From NCBI GenBank assembly GCA_036571765.1, contig BROE01000024.1:4698862-4762861 (forward strand): 64,000 nucleotides of DNA, in the 5' to 3' direction. Source of the DNA: Plecoglossus altivelis. Taxonomy: Eukaryota > Chordata > Actinopteri > Osmeriformes > Plecoglossidae. The notes below the pieces were generated by a model, which saw only the letters and a list, made by a program, of their open reading frames with translations, was not told the origin of the DNA and did no database searches. Positions 13,301 through 23,000 of the stretch are shown here, one piece after another; position 1 is the stretch's first letter; every line of letters starts with the position of its first letter. The position numbers were made by a program, and so were the translations under genes.

Positions 13301-15483
13301 GAGAGATAGAGGGAGAGTGCGTCTGAAAATACATGTACAAACAGACGAAGAGGGATGGGTCAGTGTGTGACCATTTTGACTCCTGTTTTTCAAATTGACA
13401 ATAATTCCACTGGCTGCTCTGACTAATCTTGTGACAGGGTGTTCAGACTATTTCATGACTGTTTCTTGGAACTCTGAAACAGGTTTTACAACAAAGCTAT
13501 AGGGAAGTACTGGAGCGTTGGGCTGCTGATTAGGATTTTTTTAGCCCTGGTTCAGTCGTCACCATGGGACCAGGAAGAAACACATTCCTCGACAACCTCG
13601 GAAAACCCATGGCATGTCGAGCGCTTCTGAAAAGAGGTGTGGCCGTTCCTTGACAGTTGTGGAGGGACGTGTGCTGCTTTCTTATGTTCGGTACAATTAT
13701 CCACTTTGAAACCACTTAGTAGTTAACCAGGCATGACACCAGACATGAGAACAAACATTGATCTTGCTTCCAGTCCTCCCAGCAAGGCCATGCGACATGA
13801 ACATGGCTTATTAGTGACTGTAGAGATTTCAGTTGGGAGCTGTGACTTCTAGAGCTCTGTAAGACATGCTAGAATGTGATATGTTGATTATGTAACGTGA
13901 GCGTGTAAATATGGCATCATCTTTATACCATTGCTCTCATTGTTGTCTTCTGTTTGAGTTAGCGGGGAACATTTGCATCATTTTATTCAGACTGACAATG
14001 ATTGTAAGAAGCGAAGTGAAGATGTTCGTAGGCTAGATCACACATGAGAATAGGCGAAAGTCATAGAATACATTTATTCACTTCCAAAATAGCATAACAG
14101 CAAGATGTACCCTCTGGGCGGCCCTAGTGCTTGGCACAAGGCCGTAAAATCGAATTCATTCAAATACAATCATTCTTTTTGGAGTGCCACGATGACTACC
14201 CGCCCTACACGTGTCACAATAGTGTGGTCCCAACATTACAGGTGACCTTTCATGATTCCGAATCTGGCTAGTGGGACTTGTAGTCCAGCTAAAATATCTA
14301 AGCTCATCAGCAGGCAGGAAGGTTTTTTGGTTCTGTGCGGTGTTGTCTTTTCCACCGCCAGTGGCCAATGGCTAGAAGGCGACTATGTTTGAAGCTTCAC
14401 GACACAATTCATTAAGGGGTTATTACACAATCCAACACATCTTGAAGGGTCATCCCCTGTCACTGTCACAATGGACAACACAACCAACACTGAGGAGTAT
14501 TCAGTTACAAAACATATTTCAGGAAATGATTGGAAAACATTTTTTTTGCAGAAGCTGTCAAGAGATTTTAAAAAAATTAAAAACTAAGTGCCAACAGACA
14601 AAACAAAGAATTAAAGATTGAGCTGTAAAAACACTGGAAATATAGCAACTGTCACAGTAGACTTCTGTGGGTTTTGTCTGAATGCTGCTATTGTAGACAC
14701 CATGCTTTTATTTTGGAAATCAATAAGCAGGTCAATGCCTATGGGCATGTGTGTGGTGAATATATGCATCAGATTGTACGAGTATGTCTGTATATTTGGG
14801 AGTGTGTGTGAGCGCCAGGAGGGATTTTCTAGTTCGACCGGGTGTGATGAATGTGACTGCAGAGTTTCATTAAGCTGCCTTGATCCAAAGCAGGCAGTCA
14901 GTCAGAGATTACAGACAGGCTGGCAGGATGAGAGTGTGAGTGCTTATGTGTGTGATTGTGTTTATGTCCCTTGCTCTGTGTCTTGCCCCAGTTACAGATG
15001 GTGAAGCAGTAACCTCTGCCCCAGACCTGGCAATGCCAATCAGCACTGTCTGTCTCCTCTGTATCAGGTCCATGACAGCGCTACATCCCTGTCATTTACA
15101 ACCTCTTCGCAAACTTTGTTTGTGTATAATGCTGACACACTTCCCAACTATCAGGAACTACAGAGCCAAGGAGATGTCTCTAAAACATTGGCACCACATG
15201 CAAAAAATCCCTGTAAATCTGTCACAACAATGACATAGAAATAGCTACATTAGGACTTGGTGGGTTGACCATGGCAACAGTAAGACAAAACTCTGGTCAG
15301 TGGTTCATCTTCCAGAGAGGCAACCCAGCTTTGCAGGAATGGGCGGCAGGGATGTGGTGTTTTGGAGGCGGCTTCGTGTGCTCTGCAGCTCCCTGCAGGG
15401 GAGGCACTCCCGTGTGTCTCACTAAGCAGGGGGGAGGGGCTGGCTGGGGGGTGGTGCCTGATGAGGATGCGGAAGGGAGAGCT

Positions 15484-15603
15484 TTATTTGAAGGATGCAC
15501 GCACGGCGCGGCCCTTGAGGGGCTGAGGGGGGCGGTAGTTGTCCACCATGCAGCAGGCTGCCTCTCCTTCTGCTGAGAAGAGCAGGCTGCGGAATTTGCT
15601 CAT
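15484..15603 (-). CDS. ca2: Carbonic anhydrase terminal coding exon 7
   Basis: Starts after acceptor CTCTTGACAG and encodes 39 residues from MSKFRSLLF to VRASFK, including MVDNYRPPQPLKGR, the conserved C-terminal block. The TAA stop at 15,484-15,486 lies inside an AATAAA hexamer. The 3' UTR end was not fixed. Confidence 0.95.
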   Translation of the reverse strand: MSKFRSLLFSAEGEAACCMVDNYRPPQPLKGRAVRASFK

Positions 15604-18600
15604 CTGTCAAGAGGAGAGGGGAGAATTCATGTCAGGCCTCAACATACCTCCTGTCGCTGTCACTCACTTGTGTCTGCTGTCAGACTGCCTGGACATAGCA
15701 ATACGTATGAAAATGCAATCAAGCAAAGGAATGAAGTGGCTATTCAAAAGGTGGATTAAGATCTGCGCTTTTAAGCATTGTCTTGCTGATGCTCCAACTA
15801 GAACAGGAGAACGAGGTCAGGCCTGTGGCACAGAGTCAATGACCCATTTCAAGGTTTGTCATTAACTTTGGGTTATGAATAAGTCTGAGGCCACCAGACA
15901 CTCTCCGTTCGAACATACCGAACATACCATACAAACACATCAAGGAGTATTACTTAAAACTGCACACATCAACATTTTAACAACAAGGAGTTCCATTGTT
16001 TAAGGCAACTCTTATAAAAACACACTGGACAAAGTGTTGGATTGGTGAGGTCGAACCATTAATTCTGTTTACTGTAGGTGAGTAATATGATTATCTGGTT
16101 ACTCGGGCTGGTGCAGTAACATGTCTAAAGGTTATGTCCACAACTCCATGTTTACCCTTGAGAAGGTCTCTGCCTGGCAGGAAATAAACATCTGACCAGT
16201 CAGTGTTAATTTTCACATGGTCACACGAGAGTTGGGCTTCGAGGACAGTAGAGAGGACGCTGCCCAGATCAGAGTCAACAGCTCGCTAAACTGGAACCAT
16301 TCTTGTTTAATAGACCTGGTCATAGCAAAACCCTTACAGAGCTGTGACTATGGATATGATATTCAATATGCATGTACATACATTGTGTGTTGAAACAGTA
16401 AGATTCATGCAACTTTGCATGGATCTTCAACGCACATTAACGTACATTATTGTGTTGTGGGTTAGAGGTCGCTGGACACATACGAATGGAACTAAACCTG
16501 AACTTGATTCCCACCTATACACAGCGCGTTACAGTCTGAAACCTGACTGATTACGTTATCTGGCGCCTGCATAGAGATTAGGAGATTAGGTTATGTCAGA
16601 CTGAAAGACAGAAATGTTAAGATCATGAGAGCCATACCTGGGCGGAGCTGACGCTGATTGGCTCCTTACAGACGATCCAGGTGACGCTCTCCAGCAGAGG
16701 GGGTGTGGTCAAGGAGCCATCATAGGTCCAATAGTCTAGTGAGCCTGGGAGCAGGGTTGTGGGGTCAAAGTTGGCGAAGGCGGTCTGTTTACCCTGTAAG
16801 TGTTGATAGAGGCAAGAGGAGCAGATCAATGACTGGACTGGATTAGCAATTGATTGAATCGTAACTTCATTCTAGTTTAATCGGTAAATAGGTGAATCAA
16901 TTAATGAATACAAAAGAGTGTTCTGCAAATCCAGTTAAATTTACCTTGGCCTTGATGGCATCAAAAGCATCCAGAACCTTCTGAAGCTGGGCATTCTCAC
17001 CTCCAACCTGGAAATGTGAATATGCGTTTTTAGAACACCATAGGTAAATCTAACTAAAACTGTTTGAAATATACTGTACTGTTAGACTTGAAAGAATTGT
17101 TGTGTTCCAGGCAAATTTAACCATTTCACAAATGCTTTCTCAGAAAAACAGAGTTAATTGAATCTGTTTGTCATGAGGTTCCATGACTTTGTCCACATGG
17201 GGTATCTGAACACACAAAATACATTTGGATGATTTTCATAACATTTTGTGTGTCGCATTTTGCTTCTGTACACCTGCAGTGTTCTCAGTCAAATATGACT
17301 GGACATCAGAAGTTACTGGGGGAGACGACAACTAGCGTATAATATGGAGTCGCGGCACATGCACTTTCACCAGCTGGGCAGACTTCCTGTCTCAGAGCCC
17401 CATATACATGCGTGTTAGCATCATAGCCACACGCCTCAATTCCCTTCTTGGTTTCCATGGCATTCCTGGCAGGAGCTTTCCCCCAATATAGTATTTTCCC
17501 TTTCAGGAACCTTTCCTAAATAGAATCTTTCTTACACTTGAACCTTTCCCAAGCATAATCTTTCTTGAAATTGAACTTTTCCCAAATAGAATCTTTCTTA
17601 CACTTGAACCTTTCCCAAATAGAAACTTTCTTACACTTCAACCTTTCCCAAATAGAATCGTTCTTACACTTGAACCTTTCCCAAATAGAATCTTTCTTAC
17701 ACTTGAACCTTTCCCAAGTAAAATCTTTCTTACACTTGAAACTTTCCCCGATAGAATTCTTCCCCAATGGTGAACACACCTGTCAGCATTTTCACAAACA
17801 ATTGCAACATAGTTCCATCAATGTATATACTAGTAACCTTCCTCTCAGCTCTTGCTGTTGAGGTGGATTTTGTGCCATTAGCAAAGTGTCAAAACAAATG
17901 TCCTCATTTAAATAAGTGAGACATGGCACAATATGTTTTACTGAGTATTTGTTATTGTCACAGTAATCCATAGATTATGCTTTTTTACTCAAAATGAATT
18001 ATATGTGCTCAGGTCAATGAGGCCTTACAGGCCATGAATTGCAAATAGAAGAGAAAAACACGTTTTGGTCACAAGTACTTAAATTGATTAAAACATGTTG
18101 GCGGTTATAAACTGATGTTTACAAGAAAACATGGAGGTATCTATTGCTTCTCACCTTCAGGAAGACACCTACAACAGCCAGGCCGTCCGGCTTGCTAGCA
18201 GCATCACCAAAGCTGGGATACTTGGTGTTCCAGTGCACTAGATGGAGCTGGGAGAAACAAACAAAAGCGGCCTGTAACCAGATTCTAATCCAGAGTTTGG
18301 TCCTTTTTTCACAAAAGCTGCATGACGTACTTTTCTGACCACTGTTCTGCCAGCGTTGAGTCCTTTTGTACAGGGTTACAGGCCTATTTGGCTTGGTTTC
18401 ACGCCTGGAAGATTCTATGCAGTGACTTATAATGGGGCGAACAGTGGAGCTGAGGTTGGACCCACTTGATAAGATTGAAAATCATCTCACTGTCTCTACA
18501 TAACTACCCAGAGAATACTCAAGGACAAGCATCCGATGAGGCGTGCAGATGGTGTAAAAACAATCAGACAGCTCATTGTGTGTTCTATGAGGGGGTGCAT

Positions 18601-20744
18601 CTGAATGCTGAGTGCTGGCGGGCAGGCAGGTGCCTACCTCTGATGCGTACTTGGTCCCGGACACTGTGTGCTCAGAGCCTTTGTCGTCTGAGGCACCCCA
18701 GTGGAAGTGGAACTGCTTCAGCCTGTACGTGCCTGAGATGGGCCCCTCAGTCAGAGCTGGGAAGGAAATGACATGAAGCAATGTTGTTGATGAGATGTTA
18801 TTGTTATTACTGTGGCTGGATGAAAACACAGACCAGTTCTTAGTGCTGACCACTGGGATACTGGGAGAACTGCACACTTGTGGGTCTTGATTATCTGCAG
18901 TAGTTACTACGTGCACTTTTTAAATGCCCCTTAAAATAAATGTTATTGGCTAAGTGAATAAAGTGTACAACCCCGGAATACAACTGCTGAAAATATATCT
19001 GCACAACACTAAAATCCTAACTAGACAAGTCACATCATAGTGCAATGTCCAAGTAGACTTGCAACGGTACTTTAACAGGCTACTATTGAGGGTGTTACTC
19101 CGTTTTTTTCCTTGTAGACTTGAAAAGTGTTCATGCTAATACAAAATGAATTTGAAAGGCAAATGCCATCCAACAATAGACACATCATCATTTTACTGAG
19201 ATGGTTCTGTCTCTCAAACTCTCAAGTAAGCATATGCACAAGCAGACACATACACACAGAGAAACTCAAGCACACACACATACAATGATCACCACAGAGA
19301 CAGACTTCCCTTTTGTTTCCCATTACGTAATTCCAGAAAATGGACCAAAGTCTAGAATTGCATAATGCTGTGGCTTCAACTACCTTCATTAAGCCAGGTA
19401 GGCATCTATTTAGAGTGTCCAGCAATGGGAAGTCCTTAATCTAGTTTGTATCTCATCAAATAGTACTTGGTGAGTGGTTCCTAAAATAGGACATTTGCTG
19501 TTTCACTACAGTTGTGTTTCCTTGATAAGAAGATCAAGAACCCTCAAAGGTTCGTGTGGATTACAGGATAACAGAGCGAGAATGATGCGACCTGGATAAG
19601 CATATACCAATAGGGGAGGACTGGGATTCAAAAGCCCAGAATTACTTCAACCCCACAGTCAATTCGAAATGCATGATATGTGTGCTACAAGTGTAGCCTT
19701 CTGCAAGCATTAAACATACACCCATTTTAAATGATAAAATCAGTATCAAGAATTTACCCCAGCCCACTGTGCAGAAATATATTTCGATGAAAACAGGATG
19801 CAGTTCAGAATATTGAATAGGGCCATTACCGTATAGTTGATATTGCCACTTTAATATTGCTTTGATACAATCAAATAAATGCATTCGTGTCTAATTTTAG
19901 AATAAATTCAATTAATACAAATGATTCCAATACGAAAACACGTCAAATGGGTTGTAGAACGTGAGCTACGTTTGATGACCTAACACAATCCTACGCACTC
20001 ATTAATGGTTAACCAAGAGACTGATACTACTAGTTCACTTGCAAAATGCAATCATGGCTTTTAAAAGGACAAATCTTACACTCATCTAGATATTCAGTTA
20101 CGTGGGTAAATGTGCCAATATGTTGTCATAAATCCATACATTCACTCCCTTCAATCCCACGCACGACAAGCCAAGGAATATGACACCTGCGCTTAGTGAG
20201 GCATTAAGATGGATACTAACTTGAGCTGTCGTTGTCATCGGCGAAGGTCACTTGGAATGAATGTCCGTTGTTGAGAATGTCAATAGAGGTGGAGGGGTCG
20301 TACTTCAATTTGAGCGGCTTCAGGGCAGCATCATATTTAGCTTCACCAGGTATGATGTCTATGGGAGACTGGCGGGGTCCATTGGCAATTGGGAAGTTAT
20401 CAGCCCATTTGTCGGGTCCTACAACGACAGTTTCATTGTAATTGCGAATAATGTGAAGATTAATCGTTGATATATGTGCATCTGGTATAGGTTTACCCCA
20501 CAATAACAACATGAATCAACTGCTTGAATTACCCGTGGTGAGGTGTTAAATGCATTGTAATAATAAGTCAAAGACGGATTGTAAAAATAATTTTCAAATA
20601 TGTTTCATAAATGCATGATCCTTGTCATTCCATTCATTCATTCACCAAAATTTGTCTTTAACAGGTTCCTTTTTCAATGTCATGACAAGAACAGAGCGTA
20701 AATGCCTCACCGTTGTTCGGTGCGTATCCCCATGCGTGAGACAT
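15484..20744 (-). CDS. ca2: Cytosolic alpha-carbonic anhydrase (CA2/CA13 type), 7 exons, 260 aa
   Basis: Reversible hydration of CO2 to bicarbonate and a proton by a zinc enzyme of the cytosol. Joining 20711-20744, 20221-20418, 18638-18756, 18155-18247, 16945-17007, 16638-16793 and 15484-15603 gives an uninterrupted 260-residue protein, the usual length of vertebrate CA2. Internal exons of 198, 119, 93, 63 and 156 nt match, from memory, the human CA2 exon sizes. Catalytic residues are visible: proton shuttle His64 (NNGHSF), zinc ligands His94 and His96 (QFHFHWG) and His119 (ELHLVHW), and the gatekeeper Thr at residue 198 (LTTPP; Thr199 in CA2 numbering). There is no signal peptide or membrane segment, so it is cytosolic. 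All introns are GT-AG. The gene is head-to-head with rbis about 1.5 kb away, the position held by CA13 in human, so by synteny it could equally be named ca13-like; fish ca2/cahz genes share this ancestry. The symbol is less certain than the family. Confidence 0.96.
16638..16793 (-). CDS. ca2: Carbonic anhydrase coding exon 6 (Thr199 region)
   Basis: 156 nt, acceptor CTTACAG, donor GTATGG. Encodes residues 170-221, including NFDP, LLPGSLDYWTYDGSLTTPP (the substrate pocket with the gatekeeper Thr) and ESVTWIV. Confidence 0.96.
16945..17007 (-). CDS. ca2: Carbonic anhydrase coding exon 5
   Basis: 63 nt (21 codons, VGGENAQLQKVLDAFDAIKAK without its last residue is the helical segment). Acceptor ATTTCCAG, donor GTAAAT. 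Size and position match exon 5 of the CA2 family. Confidence 0.93.
17500..17765. repeat. 33-bp minisatellite in carbonic anhydrase intron 4
   Basis: About eight head-to-tail units of 33 bases with the recurring core TTACACTTGAACCTTTCCC followed by AAATAGAATCTTTC. Units differ by a few substitutions. Because 33 is a multiple of three, the array reads open on both strands (repeated KCKKDSIWERF on the minus strand), but it lies wholly within an intron and is not coding. Confidence 0.95.
18155..18247 (-). CDS. ca2: Carbonic anhydrase coding exon 4 (zinc ligand His119)
   Basis: 93 nt, acceptor TTCTCCCAG, donor GTGAGA, phase 0 at both ends. Encodes LHLVHWN with His119, then the near-invariant KYPSFGDAASKPDGLAVVG block of fish CA2-like enzymes. 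Confidence 0.96.
18638..18756 (-). CDS. ca2: Carbonic anhydrase coding exon 3 (zinc ligands His94, His96)
   Basis: 119 nt, acceptor CTTCCCAG, donor GTAGGC. Encodes residues 78-117. QFHFHWG supplies His94 and His96, and GSEHTVSG contains the Glu106/His107 pair of the hydrogen-bond network. The exon ends in phase 0. Confidence 0.97.
20221..20418 (-). CDS. ca2: Carbonic anhydrase coding exon 2 (His64)
   Basis: 198 nt between acceptor GTTGTAG and donor GTTAGT. Encodes residues 12-78, including GPRQSPIDI, characteristic of the family, and NNGHSF with the proton-shuttle His64. Confidence 0.96.
20711..20744 (-). CDS. ca2: Carbonic anhydrase coding exon 1
   Basis: Encodes MSHAWGYAPNN plus the first base of Gly12. 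The ATG has an A at -3 (TACAATG). The exon ends at a GTGAGG donor. This short first exon carrying the start codon is typical of cytosolic carbonic anhydrases. The 5' UTR continues toward about 20,820, placed from the TATA box. Confidence 0.93.
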
Positions 20745-20847
20745 TGTACAATTTGGGTGTTTAGGTAATGAAACAGCTGAAATTTCTTAAATTGCGTCGT
20801 TCCCGAGTGTAATCAGCCAGTGCCTTCCACTTGACAACTGTCAGAGC

Positions 20848-20855
20848 TTATATAG
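20848..20855 (-). promoter_or_regulatory. TATA box of the carbonic anhydrase promoter
   Basis: Minus strand reads CTATATAA, about 105 bases upstream of the ATG. Transcription would start near 20,820, giving a 5' UTR of roughly 75 nt. A TATA-driven promoter is common for tissue-restricted carbonic anhydrases. Position and sequence are seen directly; use as a promoter is inferred. Confidence 0.7.
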
Positions 20856-20968
20856 AGACCCCGTGGATGGTCAGTCTTTCTAGCTGGTGGGTTTGGCCAC
20901 ATCATGTCCGCGCAATACAAATGAGAAGCAGGAGGAGTTACGCACGATGGATCAACGAGTCCTCCAGT

Positions 20969-20970
<2 letters not shown>

Positions 20971-21022
<52 letters not shown>
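20971..21022. repeat. (CT)n/(GA)n microsatellite upstream of the carbonic anhydrase TATA box
   Basis: About 52 bases of pure CT on the plus strand, so a GA tract on the gene's sense strand, ending roughly 115 bases upstream of the TATA box. CT-rich degenerate sequence continues to about 21,070. Confidence 0.95.
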
Positions 21023-21025
<3 letters not shown>

Positions 21026-22079
21026 CCTCTCTCCCTCTTTCGGTGTATCTCTCTCTCCATCCATTTCTCTCATACACACAGTATTTCTCTGCGTGTACGG
21101 TTGTGCATGCGCGTGTTTGCAAGGTGTAAGTGGGTTGGCAGGCTATAACAGCGCTCCCTCATCTTTTAGCAACAGATATGTGGGGATATTGAATAAAGCC
21201 TGCCTGTTCCATGCACGTGCAAAAATAGATTTTATGTTGATCCTGCATGAAAGGATTGTTCAAAGACCTTGGTTCATAGAATCTTCCCGGAGGCTGTTGA
21301 AATGCATTGTTTTCAAGTGTTTGCACATGGTCTAACCTTTTAATGTTGAAATAAAGTACGATCTTGCTTTTGTTCACATTTCCCCCCATATTTTAGTAGA
21401 CTAAACACGTGTTCACCTCAAGATTTATTTGTCCAGGTTAGACCTGAGAACATGCCATCAGTCATTACAATTCTGGTCAAAGGATGTAAAATATGGAGAC
21501 CTCACACTTGAAGCCTGTTTAAGACTAATTTGCACGCTGTAGGCTAATTGAATACGCAGACAGAAAATTAATCGGTTAGAGCCATAGACTTCGTACCAGA
21601 ACAGAACAGTTCAGCAGTCATAAACTAACTAATCTCCCTCAACCCGAAGAAAAAACAACCAGTGGAATTTATGCGCTGCACAAGAACTTTGCCTCTCGAA
21701 AAAAGCTCTGTGAATCAATCATAGTGTTCGGCTCAGAAAGCGGATAAATAGGTGTATGCTGCCCCCCGATGGTCAACTGTGAGGGACAAAAACACATTAG
21801 GGTCCACATTTTAGTGTTGCACATTGCAGGAATTTGTTGTTTGTTGATTAGGCCTTTGATTTGCTCTAAAAATAAATTTATGCAGATATATAAATAATGT
21901 GTTTATTTTAATTAACTTAATTTACGCTAGTCTACTCTATAAACAAAACAAGCAACATAACGTATAGAAGAGAAAGAGTTGAAGACACTCGTCTTGTAAG
22001 TACAATTAATATCAAATTGCCTGACATTGAAAAGTAAAAAATACAGTTTTAGACTATTGATCAGCACACATAGTTCGCA

Positions 22080-22342
22080 CGGTGATTGGCTTTGCGTTGT
22101 GGTCGCACAGAAAGTACGTCAGAAGGACGCACCCAGTACGTTTGTTTTCATACACGTGTGAAGAATTGGGCAGTGCCTGAAAGGTTTGAATTTGTATTGC
22201 TTCAATTCCCGTCGTTATTTGTGTTAACTGATTTCTGCCTATTCTCAAATACTGTTTTCAGGTGAAGACAGGCGGCATGTTTTAGCCAGCAGTTTTAATC
22301 GCCATGCGTTAATGAGGCCCTAACTGTAACTCAATGTTACAG
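22080..22342 (+). promoter_or_regulatory. rbis: Probable rbis promoter and 5' noncoding exon
   Basis: The sequence holds an inverted CCAAT box (GATTGGC, 22,084-22,090), an ACGTCA element near 22,116 and several CpGs, and no TATA box, as expected for a housekeeping gene. A donor GTTACAG/GTAGGT at 22,342/22,343 would end a noncoding exon 1 and join to the acceptor at 22,482. The transcription start was not located. Confidence 0.5.
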
Positions 22343-22488
22343 GTAGGTTAGCTAGCTGGACACGAAGTGGCCCGACTGCCTTCCTCGAAAGCGTTATCCA
22401 TGGAAATGGGCCATGGATTTTGATTTTGTGAGCGGTTTTATAAAACCTTTGTGGCATGTGATTATATGTGTCTCGTTTTCAGGTAGTC

Positions 22489-22599
22489 ATGGCCAAGAAT
22501 AAGCAGAAAGGCAAAAAAACGAAGAATGTCTTCCAGGTGGCTAACAAACAGACAAAACAGAAGAACAAAGCAAAACCTGTCACCTCTACCCTTAAACAT
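22489..22599 (+). CDS. rbis: rbis coding exon A
   Basis: Exon begins at 22,483 after acceptor TCGTTTTCAG. ATG is at 22,489. Encodes 37 residues ending TSTLKH, very rich in lysine. Donor GTAAGT. Confidence 0.94.
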
Positions 22600-23000
22600 G
22601 TAAGTTCTTAACTTGTTACAATGAATGATATTACTCACTACAGTTCTATTGGCCCAAGCGACATTGAAAAACAGACTTCTTCAGTGAGCTGTGGAGATTT
22701 CAACCTCTCAAACAATCTATCCATAGATCAACGCTGTGAAAAATGAAAAAGTGGAGAGCCTAAATCAGATATTCACAGAGGTACAGAGGGATGTCAAAAG
22801 TGTATCGAAATGTACTGCCAAGGTGCCCCCAAAACCAACACAGGTAAAGGTTAAGATTATCGTGATCATCTGGTAGACGATTGCAGACCCCGTCTCTTGT
22901 ATTCTGATTGTCTTTCTTGATTCCTGGTCAGGTGGTCCGAAAGACTCCACAGGAATCAGTGAATGTGGACGGCGCAGCTCAGCTGTTCTCTCAGCTGTAG
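22489..23000 (+). CDS. rbis: RBIS, ribosome biogenesis factor (C8orf59 homologue), 3 coding exons, 98 aa
   Basis: Human RBIS (C8orf59) is a small nucleolar protein that assists maturation of the large ribosomal subunit. Joining 22489-22599, 22727-22843 and 22932-23000 gives 98 residues (human about 100). The basic N-terminus MAKNKQKGKKTKNVFQVANK, the block KNKAKPVTS, the helical segment NEKVESLNQIF and the C-terminal VNVDGAAQLFSQL correspond to the human protein in order. Splice sites are canonical: acceptors TTTTCAG, TCCATAG and CTGGTCAG; donors GTAAGT and GTAAAG. Both coding introns are in phase 0 and tiny (127 and 88 bases). The ATG has a G at -3 (GTCATGG). The lysine-rich N-terminus suits nucleolar localisation. 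It is head-to-head with the carbonic anhydrase, as RBIS is with CA13 in human. No exact AATAAA was seen in the following 500 bases. Confidence 0.94.
22727..22843 (+). CDS. rbis: rbis coding exon B
   Basis: 117 nt, 39 codons, from INAVKNEKVESLN to PPKPTQ. Acceptor TATCCATAG, donor GTAAAG. Confidence 0.93.
22932..23000 (+). CDS. rbis: rbis coding exon C with stop
   Basis: After acceptor TTCCTGGTCAG, encodes VVRKTPQESVNVDGAAQLF and SQL, then TAG at 22,998-23,000. Confidence 0.93.
   Translation: MVRKTPQESVNVDGAAQLFSQL

Larger units (their letters stand above)
5138..15483. other. Intergenic DNA on the 3' side of the carbonic anhydrase
   Basis: Apart from the minisatellite, GT repeat and copia remnant listed separately, I see no splice-supported exon. 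Minus-strand AATAAA hexamers near 14,070 and 14,708 could serve a longer 3' UTR of the carbonic anhydrase. Confidence 0.6.

Noticed and set aside
13505..13560. tRNA- or SINE-like A-box and B-box words (GGAGCGTTGGGCTGCT; GGTTCAGTCG)
   Set aside because: Both boxes deviate from consensus and no cloverleaf or SINE body follows.
17516..17861. Open frames on both strands of repeated 11-residue units
   Set aside because: Produced by the 33-base minisatellite inside a carbonic anhydrase intron; not a gene.
18482..18916. 144-codon minus-strand frame
   Set aside because: Only its middle part (18,638-18,756) is coding, as carbonic anhydrase exon 3; both ends are intron read-through.
22343..23000. Short minus-strand frames opposite rbis
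   Set aside because: Antisense shadows of the rbis exons, which have family similarity and canonical splicing on the plus strand.
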